A stretch of DNA of 64,000 nt, from contig JAYKYS010000002.1 of NCBI GenBank assembly GCA_036924285.1, forward strand, positions 4,278,001 through 4,342,000, written 5' to 3'. Shown one piece after another: positions 34,654 to 47,247 of this stretch (within the stretch, counting starts at the first letter, position 1; the number at the start of each line of letters is the position of its first letter). The translations under genes and the position numbers were made by a program. The notes beneath the pieces are model-generated. The model worked only from the letters and a program-made list of their open reading frames with translations, searched no databases and had not been told where the DNA came from. The stretch is from Asterella californica (lineage: Eukaryota > Streptophyta > Marchantiopsida > Marchantiales > Aytoniaceae).

Positions 34654-34706
34654 AGATAGGATTCTCGCCTGATCCAATAGAGCAAGAAGCTTTATCCACT
34701 AGCTTC

Positions 34707-36639
34707 TTGGGATTGACGTCATGTGGATCAGTATGTTATATGAAGGTAAATAATCTGAAGAGGTTTGAGAGGCAACATGTGAAGTATGTACAGCAGTCTT
34801 TGTGGGATAGTGGAGAGTTAGCCGCAGATGAATACATATCTGGAGTGTTTGAGGAACAGTATTTGGTAGATACTATAGGGGAGTTGAAATCTATATTAGA
34901 AAGCTCTACAGATGATGTAGATAGAGTGGTGAGAGTGAGCTCCAAGGAGCTTTATGATGTAATTGATAAGTTTATAGATCGACAAGAGGTGTATGTGGAG
35001 ACCAAGTACAAGTCAGTGGCAAAAAAAGTCAAACCAGTGGCTTTGCCTTTACCACTCGATTACAATCAGAAGATGGAGCAAGCTGCACGAGAACCGACGC
35101 TCAGAGGATCGAGAAGAATTGGGCACCAGTTCACAGAAACAACATTGAAGGAGTTGAGGATTGGATGTGATGGATTTCTTACTGAGCAAGAGAAGAAGAG
35201 CTTCAAGGAGATGCTATCTAGGCATGGTAAGACGTTTGCGTTTGAGTCACGTGAAGTAGGATGTGTAGATCCAAGTGTAGTTGCACCTATGGTAATCTTT
35301 ACTATATCGCATGTGCCTTGGAATCTACGTCCTATCCCTGTACCTAGAGCTCATTTACCAAAGTTGATAGACTTGCTTAATGAGAGGATTAGGATGGGTA
35401 TCTTGGAACCATCTATAGCTCCCTACTCTAGCAGATGGTTTACTGTTCCGAAGAAGAGTGGAGCTTTGAGATTCATTCAAGATATGCAGCCAGTTAACAA
35501 GGTGACTATCAGGAATATGGGTATAGGACATATTGTAGACGAGTTTGCAGAGGCTTTTGCTGGTCGTGCTATCTATTCAATGGGAGACTTATATTCAGGT
35601 TATGATCAGTTTCAGTTATCCTCTGAGAGTAGAGACTTGACTACAATGAGGACACCTTTGGGGTTACTAAAGATGTGCACCTTGCCATAATTCTATAGCA
35701 CATATGATGAATGGCATGAATAAAGTTTTGAGAGATTTCATTCCTGAAAAAACTATGCCATTCCTTGATGATGTGTCGATCAAAGGGTGTGCTGAGGAGG
35801 AGAAGAATGAGGTAAAGGATCAGAGGGGGTGCCGTAAGTTTGTTGCAGACCATATAGCTGACTGTGATAAGATATTGAGTCGACTGGAGGAGGTTCATTT
35901 GACTTTATCAGGAGCAAAATCTGTATTTGGAGAACAGGAGGTGTTAATAGTGGGACACCTATGTGGGTCTTATGGTCGGAAACCTTGTCCAAACAAGGTT
36001 GATGTCATTCGAAGAATGAAGGAGACGTGTGGATCGGTTACTGAGGTGAGAAGATTTCTAGGTGCCTGTGTGTTTTATCATATATGGATTCCACACTTTG
36101 CACATGTAGCAAATCCGTTGTACAAGTTGCTGAGGAAGGGGCAGAGATTTTAGTGACAAGAGGAGCAAAGCGAGTCTATGAAGAAGTTGAAGGATCTGTT
36201 GTCTTCACCACCAACTCTACGGAAGGTAACATATGAGTTGGGCAGATCTGTTATCCTTATTGTTGATACTAGTCCTATAGGCATTGGATGGGCTATAGGA
36301 CAAGATGATCAGGATGGAAATAGATATGTGGTGCGTTTTGGTGCTAAGGTATTAAGTTCACGGCAGAGAGACTACCCTCAGGTCAAGAGAGAACTATGGG
36401 GAGTAGTTACTGCGATGAAGAGTGACAAGGAATACTTGATAGGAGCACCTGTGGTTGTGGAGACAGATTGTTTACCTCTCTTGGGAATGATCACTAGCTG
36501 TACAACTCCAGATATTGCTATGTTGAGGTGGATAGCATATATCAAGTCCTTGAACCCAGAGTTTAGACATATTGCAGGAAAAGACAATCCTGTGGCAGAT
36601 ATGTTATCAAGGCTAGGTACTACGTTGAGAAGGAAATGA
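34707..36639 (+). pseudogene. Element E RT and RNase H, broken
   Basis: Pol leader to 35100, then RT: YSSRWFTVPKKSGALRFIQD, YSMGDLYSGYDQFQL, TTMRTPLGLLKMCTLP, ending at TAA near 35690 where the LPQGATNSV block is missing. RT resumes at 35704 in another frame with the catalytic PFLDDVSIKG, HLTLSGAKSVFGEQEVLIVGHLCG and FLGACVFYHIWIPHFAHVANPLY. A TAG at 36151 (probably from TGG) is followed by RNase H: VILIVDTSPIGIGWAIGQD (Asp), QVKRELWGVVTAM (Glu), VVETDCLPLLGM (Asp) and HIAGKDNPVADMLSR (Asp). It ends out of frame with the integrase at 36639. Confidence 0.88.
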
Positions 36640-38021
36640 TAGATGACCAGGAGGATGTGGGAACAGAGTTCTATTCTAGTGTTCTTGCTAGAAAGGATAG
36701 AAGCTGTTTTGCAGCTCCATTGGAGTTATTTGAGGAAACTATGTACGATGGCGAGTGGTTGGATCTTGGGCGCTATTTGAGTTCATTGGAAAGGCAAGAA
36801 GGCTGGTCTGATGCAGATTTCAAGAGGATCCGTAGAACAGCTTATGGGTACTTTTTATATGGAGGACATCTATGGAAGCACCCTAAGCTACAAGGAGGTG
36901 TACCACAACGGGTGGTATGTGACCTAGAATTGCAGCAGAAGCTGATCAAGGAGTTCCATGAGAGTCTATGGGCCGGTCATAGAGGAGTTTGGGCTATATT
37001 TGCCAAGATAAAGGAGAAGTATTGGTGGAAGGGTATGTATAAGGATGTAGTACAGTTTGTTTCATCCTGTATATCTTGCCAGATGTATTCCAACATACGT
37101 CATCGTGATGGATTGCATCCTACTTATCCTTTAGCCATTCACTACAAATGGGTAGTGGATCTAGTAACTATGCCATTTGGGCTTGGACAAATGAGGTATC
37201 TAGTCTTGGCTATAGAAGATCTATCTAACCAAGTTGAAGGCCGTGCCTTGAGGACGAAGACCACTGCTAGTGTCTGCCGCTTTCTACTTGAAGATGTTAT
37301 TTGTAGGTATGGGTGTGTGGGAAAGATCACTGCAGATAGGGGCGAGCTGGATTCACAAGAAGCAGTTGAGTTCTTCAAGCGATTGGGAATCAAGTTGGCG
37401 TTAACCACTGCTTACAATCCTGAAGGGAATGGCAAGAGCGAAAGAGGTCATCCGTCAATCATCAAAGCTTTGGTAAAAGCTTGCAAGGGTAAGATCCGTG
37501 AATGGCCTAGACTGCTACCGTTTGCTTTATGGGCAGACCGTACAACTCATAGTACCGTTACAGGTTACATGCCAGCAAAATTGATACTAGGACAGAAACC
37601 TGTGATGCTAGTTGAGGAGGTTGTGCCTACTTGGAATGTTTTGCCATGGGAAGATGGTAGAAGTACGGAGGATCTTCTTGCATTAAGGATCCAGCAGTTA
37701 GAACGAAAACCTGAGGATGTTGCCAAAGCTGTCGAAAGATTAAAGATTGCTAGAGAGAGAAACAAAGGCAGATTTGATAGAACGCATAGATTACGACCCA
37801 AACCAGTTAAAGAAGGTGATTGGGTGTTAGTCTATGATAGTAGTCTTGATAATCAGCATAGCACTATCAGGAAGTTCTCCAAGAGATGGTTTGGACCTTA
37901 TGTGGTGTTAGAAGTTTATGATAATGCCACATACTCCTTGAGAGAGTTAGATGGTGCAGTGCTCAAGATACCAGTCGCAAGAAAGAGAATCAAGCTCTTT
38001 AGGAGGAGAGAGGAGGACTAG
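36636..38021 (+). pseudogene. Element E integrase (open frame inside a dead polyprotein)
   Basis: A 461-codon open frame. An N-terminal leader (RKDRSCFAAPLELFEE; YLSSLERQEGWSDADF) is followed by the zinc-binding region (HESLWAGHRGVW...CISCQ; H2C2), then the D,D,E core with WVVDLVTMPFG, ITADRGELD and NPEGNGKSERGH (34 residues between the last Asp and the Glu), then a GPYVVLEVYDNATYSLRELDG C-terminal domain and a basic tail. There is no chromodomain. It is the best preserved gene of E, but RNase H just upstream ends in a different frame, so the polyprotein that would deliver it is broken. Confidence 0.85.
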
Positions 38022-38136
38022 AACGTTGCAGAGTTTACAGAGGACTAAGCTGAAGACTCAATGCATGTTGAAGATGAGTTTGAAGCCGAAGCTGAAGAGT
38101 CTTGATCTGGATGGCACATACCGAAGGATGTGCAGG

Positions 38137-38151
38137 TTCAGAGGGGGTGGA
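38137..38151 (+). other. Polypurine tract of element E
   Basis: TTCAGAGGGGGTGGA immediately before the TG of the 3' LTR (38152). The core AGGGGGTGGA is shared with the minus-strand tracts of D and F. Confidence 0.75.
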
Positions 38152-39545
38152 TGTCGCGCTACTTGACGGCTACATGCTTGACTTCTACTCCGACGCTTGA
38201 GTTTAGTAGTTCTAGAAGTTAGTTCATATTACTTCTAGTCCTTTATACATATGTTTGACACCTTTGCATACGATGTTGACACTATTGTGTTATATATTTT
38301 GAGTCTTAGTAGGTTGATAATATGTTATCTATCTTGTTCAAGCAATCCTGCGCTTGCGCAAATGATATCATGATTATCTATGTTGTGAAAGTACATAACT
38401 TAAGGTTTCCATGCTGATAAGGGTTTAAGCTCATGGGTTGTACTTACATGTCGCCCATGCATGCTTTCTAGATTGGTTAAGTTATCTTTTAGGGTTACGT
38501 GTTATTTTACATGCCTTCGCGTGAAGTTTAAGATTTACGCTGGCACTTTAGAGGGCTGACGTGGTAGCCTTTGAGTGAATTTGAGTTGCCACGTGGATTA
38601 GGGCACTAAAGGACAACCAAGTGGAGCTATGAACTCCCTTTGGTCTGTTTTTGTCTTTAGTTTAACTCTAAATTTAGAAACAGAGCTCTAAAGGTGAGTT
38701 CGAGCATTTGGTGAGGAGTCTTCGAAATCTGAGCGCACAGGAGAGTAGAGCTCGTCATGCCAAGCACTTCCAGTGAAATTTTCGATCGATTTGAGTCAAT
38801 AAAGACAAAGTTATGACCAATTGAAGTTCGAATTGTGCCAGAATTGAATCACTTTTGTTGGATTTAGGGTTTTCAGTGTCACTTGCAGCAGATTTGAGGA
38901 AATTGCTTCAAAACTTCGAGGTTGTGTTCTCTGCCAGCAGGGCTACAATTTCTCAAAAATTTTCGCATCGATTGAGTGACTGAGTAATTCAGGGCGGCCG
39001 CTGAAGCTGGAGGGGTCTGAAAAGCTCTTAATCTAGAGCAGCGACTTCAGAGGAGGAGATCTGGAGTTCTGTGTACATTCAGGAGTCCCAACTTCACAGG
39101 GAGGTTCAGCACCCTGTAGACTTCAAATATTGTGAGAGTATTTGAATTTGATCAAGCCAATCTTCTGTTCTAGGTTGAAATAGCCAGCTGGGTACCAGAA
39201 ATTGCCGCAATTTTCTTACTCAGAACTTTTCTGTCAACATCTCGGTGTCAGAATTTGATCTCAGGCTGAAACTTCGTGTGTGAGTTCAGTAGTACCTCAT
39301 TTGCGTGTAGGGGAAGTTTAGAAGTCTAAACCTTCATAGTTTTCTTCTCCGTGAGTGTCAAAGTTCACCGCCAGATCCTATTACTGCCAGTTATACCTGA
39401 ATTTTGCTTTATGAGTATATTACAAGATCTTACACACCTGTGTGAGTGTTTATAGCCCTGTTGTTACCTGAAAGCCAACCTCTTGAGTAAACAACCACAG
39501 CCAGAAGCCCGGCGCTTTCCTAGATAGACGGATCACACTCCAACA
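38152..39545 (+). repeat. Element E 3' LTR (1394 bp)
   Basis: TGTCGCGCTACTTGAC to CACTCCAACA, full length compared with the deleted 5' copy. It contains the TATA block and AATAAA (38798-38803). It is followed by the GCGG target duplication and then D sequence. Confidence 0.92.
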
Positions 39546-42109
39546 GCGGGATCATAGTAGTAGCATATCCATCACTCTTGTTATCTCGTCCTACAGGTGT
39601 GATTTCTGAAAACCCTTACTCCTACATATAGGAGAATCTCTCAAAGTCTGTTTTTTCGTTCGTGGTTCGTACGAATGGTCAGAAACTTAACAAAACGTCT
39701 GTCATCTAGACTACGGATCCTAGCATAGTGAGATCCGTCATCCATCACTTTCGTCTCCATTCGAACTGCAGTGATATAAGACTGGCCAAGAATCAAAGGA
39801 TATGAAGCAGAAGACTGCATGAAGAAGTGCTGATCTACCTCCAATCACCCAGCCTCACTCTCCCGTTGGGACAAGCGCCATATAACTCACCCTTCTGGTT
39901 GTTTGCAGCTCGTAACACCCAACTATGGTTCAGTTCGATAGACCATTGTCCCCTATCGTACACCTCCCGTGACATGATCTTGATCTCATATCCGTGATCA
40001 ACTAAAGCAGCAACAGGTTCAAGACTTCCAAGGCGAACTCGTGTAGCAGTTGTAGCACGAGCCCAGTGTCTTTTTCTGAAGTCGCTATCGGTAGCTGGAC
40101 TCTCGTCGCCAGCTTCTTCATCTTCAAATTCATCAGTGTTGGTATCAGCAACCAACGCTTCTTGCTGGTACTCTGTATCATCAGCCTCTTGAAAATGCAC
40201 CTTTCCGAACTCTACATCATTTAGAGAAGCTCCTACTGCATCTATCATCTGACTTTCTACTTGCTCGGACATTACTTGTCTCTTTCGCTTAATGATGTTG
40301 ATGATCAATTCGTGAAACTCCCTCATCACTATACCAAGAACCTCTCGAAGAGAAAACTCGAGTCGTGCGTCAAATATCCTCTGCTCCAAGATGCTCTTCA
40401 GATCAGTAGAAGTTTCTATGTCTGTTGTCGACTTGTAAGCCGATCCCTTCTCTTTCTCTTGGACAGTAAACCGTCTATCAGCAGTCGTTGGTTCTTGCTG
40501 GGATCTCTGCACGTCCTCCATCGGACCTGGTGCTGATGGAGGAGCTGCAGAAGTAGACGGGATGTCTTCTGGAGGAGCTGCTCGCCTCCTTGTGACTCTT
40601 CGTCTGTCCCTAGTCTCCTCTGAAACTCTAGTATCAAGTTCAGAGGCTTCTCGCCGTCTCTTTTCTTCCACAGAAGCATCCTGCCAGTGAACGTGTCTAT
40701 CCACGTCCAAGAATATTTTCAGAAGGAACTTGAGCATTTTTCTTCTCAACAGTCCTATCTAGCAACGTAGGACTGGAAGAAACTTCAATGTGTCCGGCAT
40801 ATACATCAGAATTTACCGGTGGTGTTATCAACGCATTTACAGTTGCAGCCGTGGCAATCTGACGTAGACTTCTCATGCCTCCTTGCCCAAACTGCGTGTT
40901 CAGCGGGTCTCCACTCGAAGAAAGGTGCAGCCTACCATTCTGATAGCGAACCACACCATCTTGTAAGGCAGCCGTAAGCTCCTCACAATCCTCTCGAAAA
41001 TGATCAAGACTGTCATACCAGATACATCTACGAACAGGAGCACCTCCTGGACGTGCAGCAGCAGGCGCCGGTGGCTGCTCTCTCTGCAGACCAGCTAGCT
41101 CCACCTTCAGCTGTCCATGGTTCTCCGCATGTCTCTGAATCAGTGTCCTTTGTGCAGGAACTGACACAATTGGCATCATAGAAACTGCAGCCGGGACAAC
41201 AGGTCTAGGAGCCGGAGCAAGAGCCGGAGGTTGCTGTACTAGAAGAGTAGTGCGAGGTTGAGAGGTCACTTCAGCAAGCGGACGCCCTCCCACGGCTACT
41301 CTTCCACGCCTCTGTCTTGTTAGTACTGCCACAACATCCTCAACTCTTCCCCTGTCGATAGTAACTCCTCTTTCAGCAGATCGATTAGCCAACATGAAGC
41401 ACAACCGATCTGCCGTAGCATCATCGGTAGCTTGTAGGAAAAGCTCTGTTCTCCTAGCATCTAACGTTATTCGCTCTAGAGTTTAGAGTTATCGGTATCT
41501 CTGATCAAACTCTCTCAACATCTCATTCAGACCCATCATACGACCAGGTTGCTGCTCAACCCAGTCTAGAAACATTCTTCTAGTGACTCTCTCTGAATCT
41601 TCTTCGAGAAACTCCTCTCGAAGAGATCGCTCGAAACTCATCCAGACACCTAGATTTCTTTTCTGTACATCCCTAACTTGGTCCCGCAACTCAGGGATTA
41701 CAACTAACTTGAAACTGGTTATCATCTCTATATCAGTAACTCTGTCCAGCTCCGTCTCTCCTCTATACTCACGCATATATCTAGAAATATCTCTTCCTTC
41801 AAACCTTCCGCATCTATTCACTATCGCTTGCAAAACCTTGGTAGACTTCAACTCACCCCCTCCAATGATCGGATGCTGTTGGACCAGGGCCGCAAGCGTC
41901 TTCATAATCTCAGTCGTATCGAGACCAGATGTAGATGTCGCAGCAGTCGCAGGTGCAACAATAGGTGCTGCAGCAAACATAGATGCCGCAGCAGTAGAGA
42001 TAGCACCAGCAGCGCTTCCGCTCTTCCGATCCATCTTCTTCTTCGTCTTAGAACTCAACTTCACAATCAATCACTCCAAGAAGCCTCTCAGTGGAAGCAC
42101 CAGATTGTA
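39546..42109 (-). pseudogene. Element D gag-protease
   Basis: Minus strand. Gag starts at about 42034 (MDRKSGSAAGAIS), with a capsid-like region (IVNRCGRFEGRDISRYMREY; IPELRDQVRDVQKRNLGVW; EQQPGRMMGLNEMLREFDQRY) up to a stop at 41489, then FLQATDDATADRLCFML and the zinc knuckle variant CIWYDSLDHFREDC (second Cys is Tyr) to 40697. A frame jump with lost codons near 40700-40750 leads into the linker (40749-39835) and protease ALVDHGYEIKIMSREVY, where the usual GSEIN is GYEIK. The rest of the protease is in another frame (39844-39641). Just upstream is the primer-binding site. E interrupts the element at 39545/39546; pol continues at 31367. Confidence 0.88.
42084..42102 (-). other. Primer-binding site of element D
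   Basis: On the minus strand, TGGTGCTTCCACTGAGAGG lies a few bases after the 5' LTR end (GCGTCGACA at 42110). F has the same site with TAGTGC instead of TGGTGC (about 49870-49852). The TGG start fits pairing with a tRNA CCA end; I cannot assign the tRNA safely. Confidence 0.6.
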
Positions 42110-42246
42110 TGTCGACGCGAGAGTTTCCTGGGAAGGACGGAACCTTCTAGTTGTAATACGATCGTGAAGAGGAGGACGAAAACCACACACAGAATACGGA
42201 TCGCAAGACCATGATTTTGATCCGGCCAAGATAAAACACACGGCGT
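42110..42246 (-). repeat. Element D 5' LTR, truncated remnant
   Basis: Matches the end of D's 3' LTR (26052 to about 26200), including GAATACGGATCGCAAG and GATAAAACACACGGCG. Further upstream D sequence is replaced by F's LTR from 42247. Confidence 0.8.
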
Positions 42247-43565
42247 TGTCGGGTTGAGAGTCTTCTTGGGAAGGGCGAACCTTCTGGCTGTGATATGAGC
42301 TTGAAGGCTGTGTTCAATCTACTCGGGGAAGCGTTGGGCTTCAGGCTGGGCTGGTTTACTCAGAGGATAGGCTTCAGGTCTCAAGGTGATACTGAAAAAC
42401 ACTCATATAAGTCTCTAGGCTCTTCTGATATGTTTAGGAAGCAAAGTTCAGGCTTAACTAGCAATGATAAGATCAGATGGCGGACTTTGACACTCAGGAT
42501 TGAGAAATATGTGAGGGTTCAGACTTCAGAACTCCTCCTACATGTAAATGAGGTTCTACTGGATACACATACGAAATTTCAGCTTCAGATCAATTCAGAG
42601 CACTAAGATATGAGCAGAAACTTTCTGAGTAGAGAAATTACGGCAGTTTCTGGTACCCAGACAGCTATTTCGACCTATAACAGGGAATTAGCTCGATCAC
42701 TTTGGGAAATTCTTATAGGATTTGCAGTACACAGCTTGCTGAACACTCCTGTGAAGTTGGGCCTCCTGATTCCACAAAGAACTCTAGATCTCACTCTCCA
42801 AAGTTGCTGCTCCAGATTGAGAGCTTTTCGGACCCCTTCTACTTCAGCGACCGCCCTGAATTACTCACTCACTCAATTGACATGAAAATTTCGAGACAGT
42901 CGTAGCCCTGCTGACAGTGAACACCACCACGAAGGTTTGAAGCGATTTCCTCAATTCTGCTGCAAATGACACTCAAAACCCCAAATTGAACAGAAGTGCT
43001 GCAATTCTTACACAAATCGAACTTCAATCAGCCATAACTCCTTGTTTATTGCCTTAAATCGATCAAACTTCTCGCTGACAGTGCTTGGCACGACGAGCTC
43101 TATCTCCCTGTGCTCTCAGATTTTGCAGTGTTCTCACCAATTGCTCGAAATCCACTCTAGAGCTCTATTTCTAAACTTAGAGTTTTACAAAAGACAAAAA
43201 TGGACCAATGGGAGTTCATAGCTCCATTTGGTTGTCATTTTGTGCCTTAAACTACCTGGTAACTTATCTACACTCATAGGCTACCACGTCAAGCCCCCTA
43301 GAGTGCCAGCGTCAAACTTAAACTACCTAAAACGACACGCAGCCCCGAAAAATAACTTAAATCAGCTAGAAAGCGTGCATGGGCGACACTCAAATACAAC
43401 CCATGAGCTTAAACCCCTATTAACACGATTATCAACCTACTAAGACTCAAAATATATAACATCATCCAAAAATGGACTTCTCTGAGGTCTTAACTTCACA
43501 TAGAGAGACTAACGTCTGACAGAGAAGTGAATCATTTACTATGTGAAATGATTCACATCACGACA
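42247..43565 (-). repeat. Element F 3' LTR
   Basis: Minus strand TGTCGTGATGTGAATC (from 43565) to CAACCCGACA (42247). It contains the conserved TATATATTTTGAG block near 43455 and AATAAA at 43050-43045. Frames here are shadows. It abuts D's truncated 5' LTR at 42246. Confidence 0.9.
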
Positions 43566-43580
43566 TCCACCCCCTCCAAA
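43566..43580 (-). other. Polypurine tract of element F
   Basis: Minus strand TTTGGAGGGGGTGGA directly before the LTR's TG at 43565. A second identical tract stands at 51193-51207 outside the other LTR. Confidence 0.75.
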
Positions 43581-43611
43581 CCTGCACATCCTCCGGCATG
43601 TGCCAATCTCC

Positions 43612-44757
43612 TCAATCTTCTGTTTGTTCTTCTTCATCATCACTTTCCTCTGCCTCAGTCTCTTCAGAAACTGGGACATCTTCGTCTCCTGTTGTCCTCT
43701 GCTCTGACTCCAGAAAGTTGAATAACTCAACTGACCCTCCGCGTCTCTTGAACAATTTCACACGTTTGCCAGCCACAGATAGCTTTAAAAGAGTACCATC
43801 CAACTCACGCAAGCTATAGGTGGCATTCTCATACACATCTAGCACAACATAAGGTCCGAACCATCTTCGAGAGAACTTACGGAGTGTAGAATGCTGATTC
43901 TCCAACGTGCTATCATATACCAGAACCCAGTCACCAACACGTATTGGCTTCGGTCGTAGTCGGTGAGTCTTGTCAAAACGTTCCTTGTTTCTGACTCGAG
44001 CCACCTTCAGCCTCTCCTGCGCATCAGCAAGATCCTCCTCCCTTCGCTCCAACTGCCTAATACGTAAAGCAAGGAGTGAAGCACGATCTATGCCATCTTC
44101 CCATGGTAGCGTAGCCCACGTAGGAAAGTACTCCTCAGCAGGCATGATCGGTTTCTGACCCAACATAAGCTCAACTGGCATATAGCCAGTCGTAGTACAA
44201 TGTGTAGTTCTATCAGCCCACAAAGCAAATGGAAGTAGTCTCGGCCATTCTCTAGGTCTACCATCACATGCTTTCACTAAAGCATGAACAATAGAAGGGT
44301 GTCCTCGTTCACTCTTACCAATGCCCTCTGGATTCATAGCAGTGGTAAGCCGAAGCTTCACTCCATAACGAGCAAAGAACTCCTTCACTTTAGCGCCTCT
44401 CAACTCGCCTCTATCTGCACGTAATCTCCCAACCGATCCATAACGACAGATGATATCTTCAAGCACGAACCTACAGATATTCTCTGTAGTCTTCGTCCGT
44501 AGTGCTCGTCCCTCCACATAGTTGGAGAGATCCTCTCGAGCCAACACCAAGTAACGCATCCCCCATAACCTCGGTGGCATCATCACAAGATCAAGAACCC
44601 ACTGAAAATGGATACAAGGTGGATAAGTAGGTACAAGTCCATCTCTGTAACGGACCTTAGAGTAGAACTGGCAGTGCAGACACGACCCAACAAAGTCCAC
44701 CACGTCTTGATACAAACCCTTCCACCAGTAACGCTCCTTCAGCTTCGTGTATGTAGC
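43612..44757 (-). pseudogene. Element F integrase
   Basis: In-frame continuation of pol after a TAG at 44760-44758 that replaces the Trp of HRGVW (TGG-to-TAG). Visible are the end of the zinc-binding region (ERYWWKGLYQDVV; CLHCQ), the core D,D,E (WVLDLVMMPP; LRADRGELR; GIGKSERGHPS, 34 residues between the last two), and the C-terminal WFGPYVVLDVYENATYSL with a basic then acidic tail ending at 43612. There is no chromodomain. One base change is the only obvious defect of this gene. Confidence 0.9.
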
Positions 44758-47202
44758 CTAGACTCCACGGTGTCCATCCCACAAGGTGTCATGAAACTCC
44801 TTCAGCAGATTAAGCTTTGTCGATTGATCATCCACCACTCTAGCAAGCATCCCATCTCTTCTCTTCGGACGTTTCCACAGATAACCTTCACGTAGAAGGT
44901 AGCTGTACGCATTCCGTCTGATCTCCTTGAACTCTGCATCACTCCATCCTTCTCTTCTGCATAAAGAACTCAGATAAAATCCAATATCGCGGAACTTTTC
45001 TGAGTAGAACTCCTCACTGAACGGCAGTGGTTCCAAGTCTGAAGTCTGCTGACCAACTTGGCACCAAACGTCTCTTTTCTCTTCATTCTCCACCTCTGCA
45101 AACATTTCATCCTCATCTGTATAACAAGCCCTAGACAACATATCTGCAACTGGATTGTCCTTCCCTGCTATATGCTTTAGCTCAGGGTTCAGACTCCGGA
45201 CATAGGCAATCCATCGCAGCATTGCTATGTCTGGTGTAGTACAGTTGGATATCATGCCTAGTAGAGGTAGACAATCCGTTTCTAGGACTACATGAGCACC
45301 AATCAGAAACTCACGATCTGTCTTCATTGCTGTCACCGCTCCCCACAACTCACGCTTCACCTGAGGATAATCTCGTTGCCTGTCTGTCAAGATCCTAGCT
45401 CCAAACCTAGAGGTAAGCCGCAATCCATCCGCATCATCTTGACCTATCGCCCAGCCAATTGCCTTTGGGCTAGTATCTACTGTGACAATGACAGGTCTCC
45501 CACATCCATAGTCTACTCTCCTCAAAACAGGCGGAGACTGTAGAGCCTCCTTCAACCTATTCATAGCTTCTCGATGGACTGAGGTCCATATAAACCTCTT
45601 ACCCTTCCTCAATAATGCATACAAAGGCTCAGCAACATGAGCATAATGAGGAATGGATAAATGATAAAATACACAAGCACCTAGAAAGCGTCGAACCTCT
45701 GTGATATACCTACAGTCTGCCATCCTTGCTATGGCTTCAACCTTCTCGGGGTTTGGTCGCCTTCCAAAGGCGCCACACAGATGTCCAACCACTAAAATCT
45801 CAAACACGCCAAACTTAGACTTAGCTCCTGACAGGGTGAGATGTACCTCCTCCAGACGAGTCAAGATATGTTCTACATCCCTGATATGGTCTGCAACAAA
45901 CCTTCTACATCCATTCGCAAGTACTGCTTCATCCTTGTCTTCAACCGCGCAACCCTTTATAGGAATATCATCTAGAAATGAAATGGTAACATCAGGCACA
46001 AACTCCCTTAGTACCTTATGCATCGCATTCTGCATATGAGCCACCGAGTTCGTCGCTCCTTGTGGAAGAGTACACATCCGCATCAATCCCAGGGGCGTAC
46101 GCATAGTAGTTAAATCCCTACTCTCCACAGCCAGCTGGAATTGATCATAACCAGAATATAGATCTCCTATTGAATAGATTGCTCTTCCTGCAAATGCCTC
46201 TGCTATCTCTTCAATCACAGGACCCGTCCCAACGTTACGAATGGTTACGTTATTCGCAGGCTGTAGGTCTTGAATAAAACGCAAAGCTCCTGACTTCTTG
46301 GGCCCAGTAAACCACCTGCTAGAATATGGCCCCATAGATGGCTCAAGTATCCTCATCTGTACCTTCTCCTTCAACAACTCGATGAGTTTAGGCAATAAAG
46401 CACGAGGAACTGGGATCGGTTTCAGGTCCCAAGGCACATGAGGGATTGTGAATATAACCATAGGTGCTATAACCTGCGGGTCCACACAACCTATCTCCTC
46501 TGCTGAAAAAGAGAATGCTTTACCATGCTTTACTACCATCTGTTCAAACACTGTCTTCTCGACCTCAGTCAAGAATTCACCCCCTCCTATCTGGAGCTCC
46601 TTCAATGTCTCCTCAGTAAACTGGTGCCCTACTCGTCTATGATCACGCAATATAGGTTCAGTCCCCACTAATTGTACTTGCTGCTGGGAGTTAGCAGGTA
46701 GTTGAGCTGCTACCGGTCTTACCTTTTTCGCTACAGCTTTATACTTGGCGTGTACTTCCGCTTCCTGCTGAGAGCCACACCAACAGACTGCATCCTTCCA
46801 TCCATTCTCCAGTCTCGGATGAGGAAGATATCGCATGTATGAGATAATTTCCTCATAGACCTCACGAGAATGGATGGGGATCACCACCCTACCTCCCATC
46901 TGTTCCATCAACCTATCTACACCATCCAGCCAACGAACAAAAGACTGCACACCTACAAACTCCTCATAAACACCAGAAATCATCTCATCTTCCTTCATAA
47001 CTCCTGTACAATGCAGGTTTGTTGCACACCTCTCCATCTGCCTTCTACTCTTCTCAGTCAAATCCTCCATCCGTGTGAACTCACTCCAATCATCAGAACT
47101 GAAAGCCATCAACCCAGATTTCCAACTATGTACAGTGCAACTACTTTCTGAATCTTGAGCAGCCTTTCCATCAACCTCCTGTGACCCCCTCAGGCTGCTC
47201 AA
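44758..47202 (-). pseudogene. Element F reverse transcriptase and RNase H
   Basis: An 814-codon open frame. The leader contains a Cys-rich WKDAVCWCGSQQEA. RT motifs: YSSRWFTGPKKSGALRFIQD, YSIGDLYSGYDQFQLAVESRD, TPLGLMRMCTLPQGATNSV, the catalytic ISFLDDIPIKG, HLTLSGAKSKFGVFEILVVG and FLGACVFYHLSIPHYAHV. RNase H: VIVTVDTSPKAIGWAIGQD (Asp), QVKRELWGAVTAM (Glu), LETDCLPLLGM (Asp) and HIAGKDNPVADMLSR (Asp). The first part of the integrase zinc-binding region (EFHDTLWDGHRGV) precedes the TAG. LPQGATNSV in place of the plant-type MPFGLCNAP, and FLDD in place of YVDD, mark this family as a different lineage from B. The frame itself is intact. Confidence 0.92.
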
Positions 47203-47247
47203 GCGGGATCATAGTAGCAGTAGATCCATCACTCTCGCTATCTCGTC

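Larger units (their letters stand above)
31368..39545 (+). mobile_element. Element E: Ty3/gypsy element nested in element D
   Basis: Complete LTR-to-LTR unit: 5' LTR 31368-32454, gag-protease-RT-RNase H-integrase on the plus strand, polypurine tract 38137-38151 and 3' LTR 38152-39545. It is flanked by GCGG at 31364-31367 and 39546-39549. The uninterrupted sequence survives in element F (CTCAAGCGGGATCATAG near 47200), which shows the empty site directly. E belongs to the same family as D and F but has its own LTR type. Several stops, frameshifts and deletions make it non-autonomous now. Confidence 0.92.
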
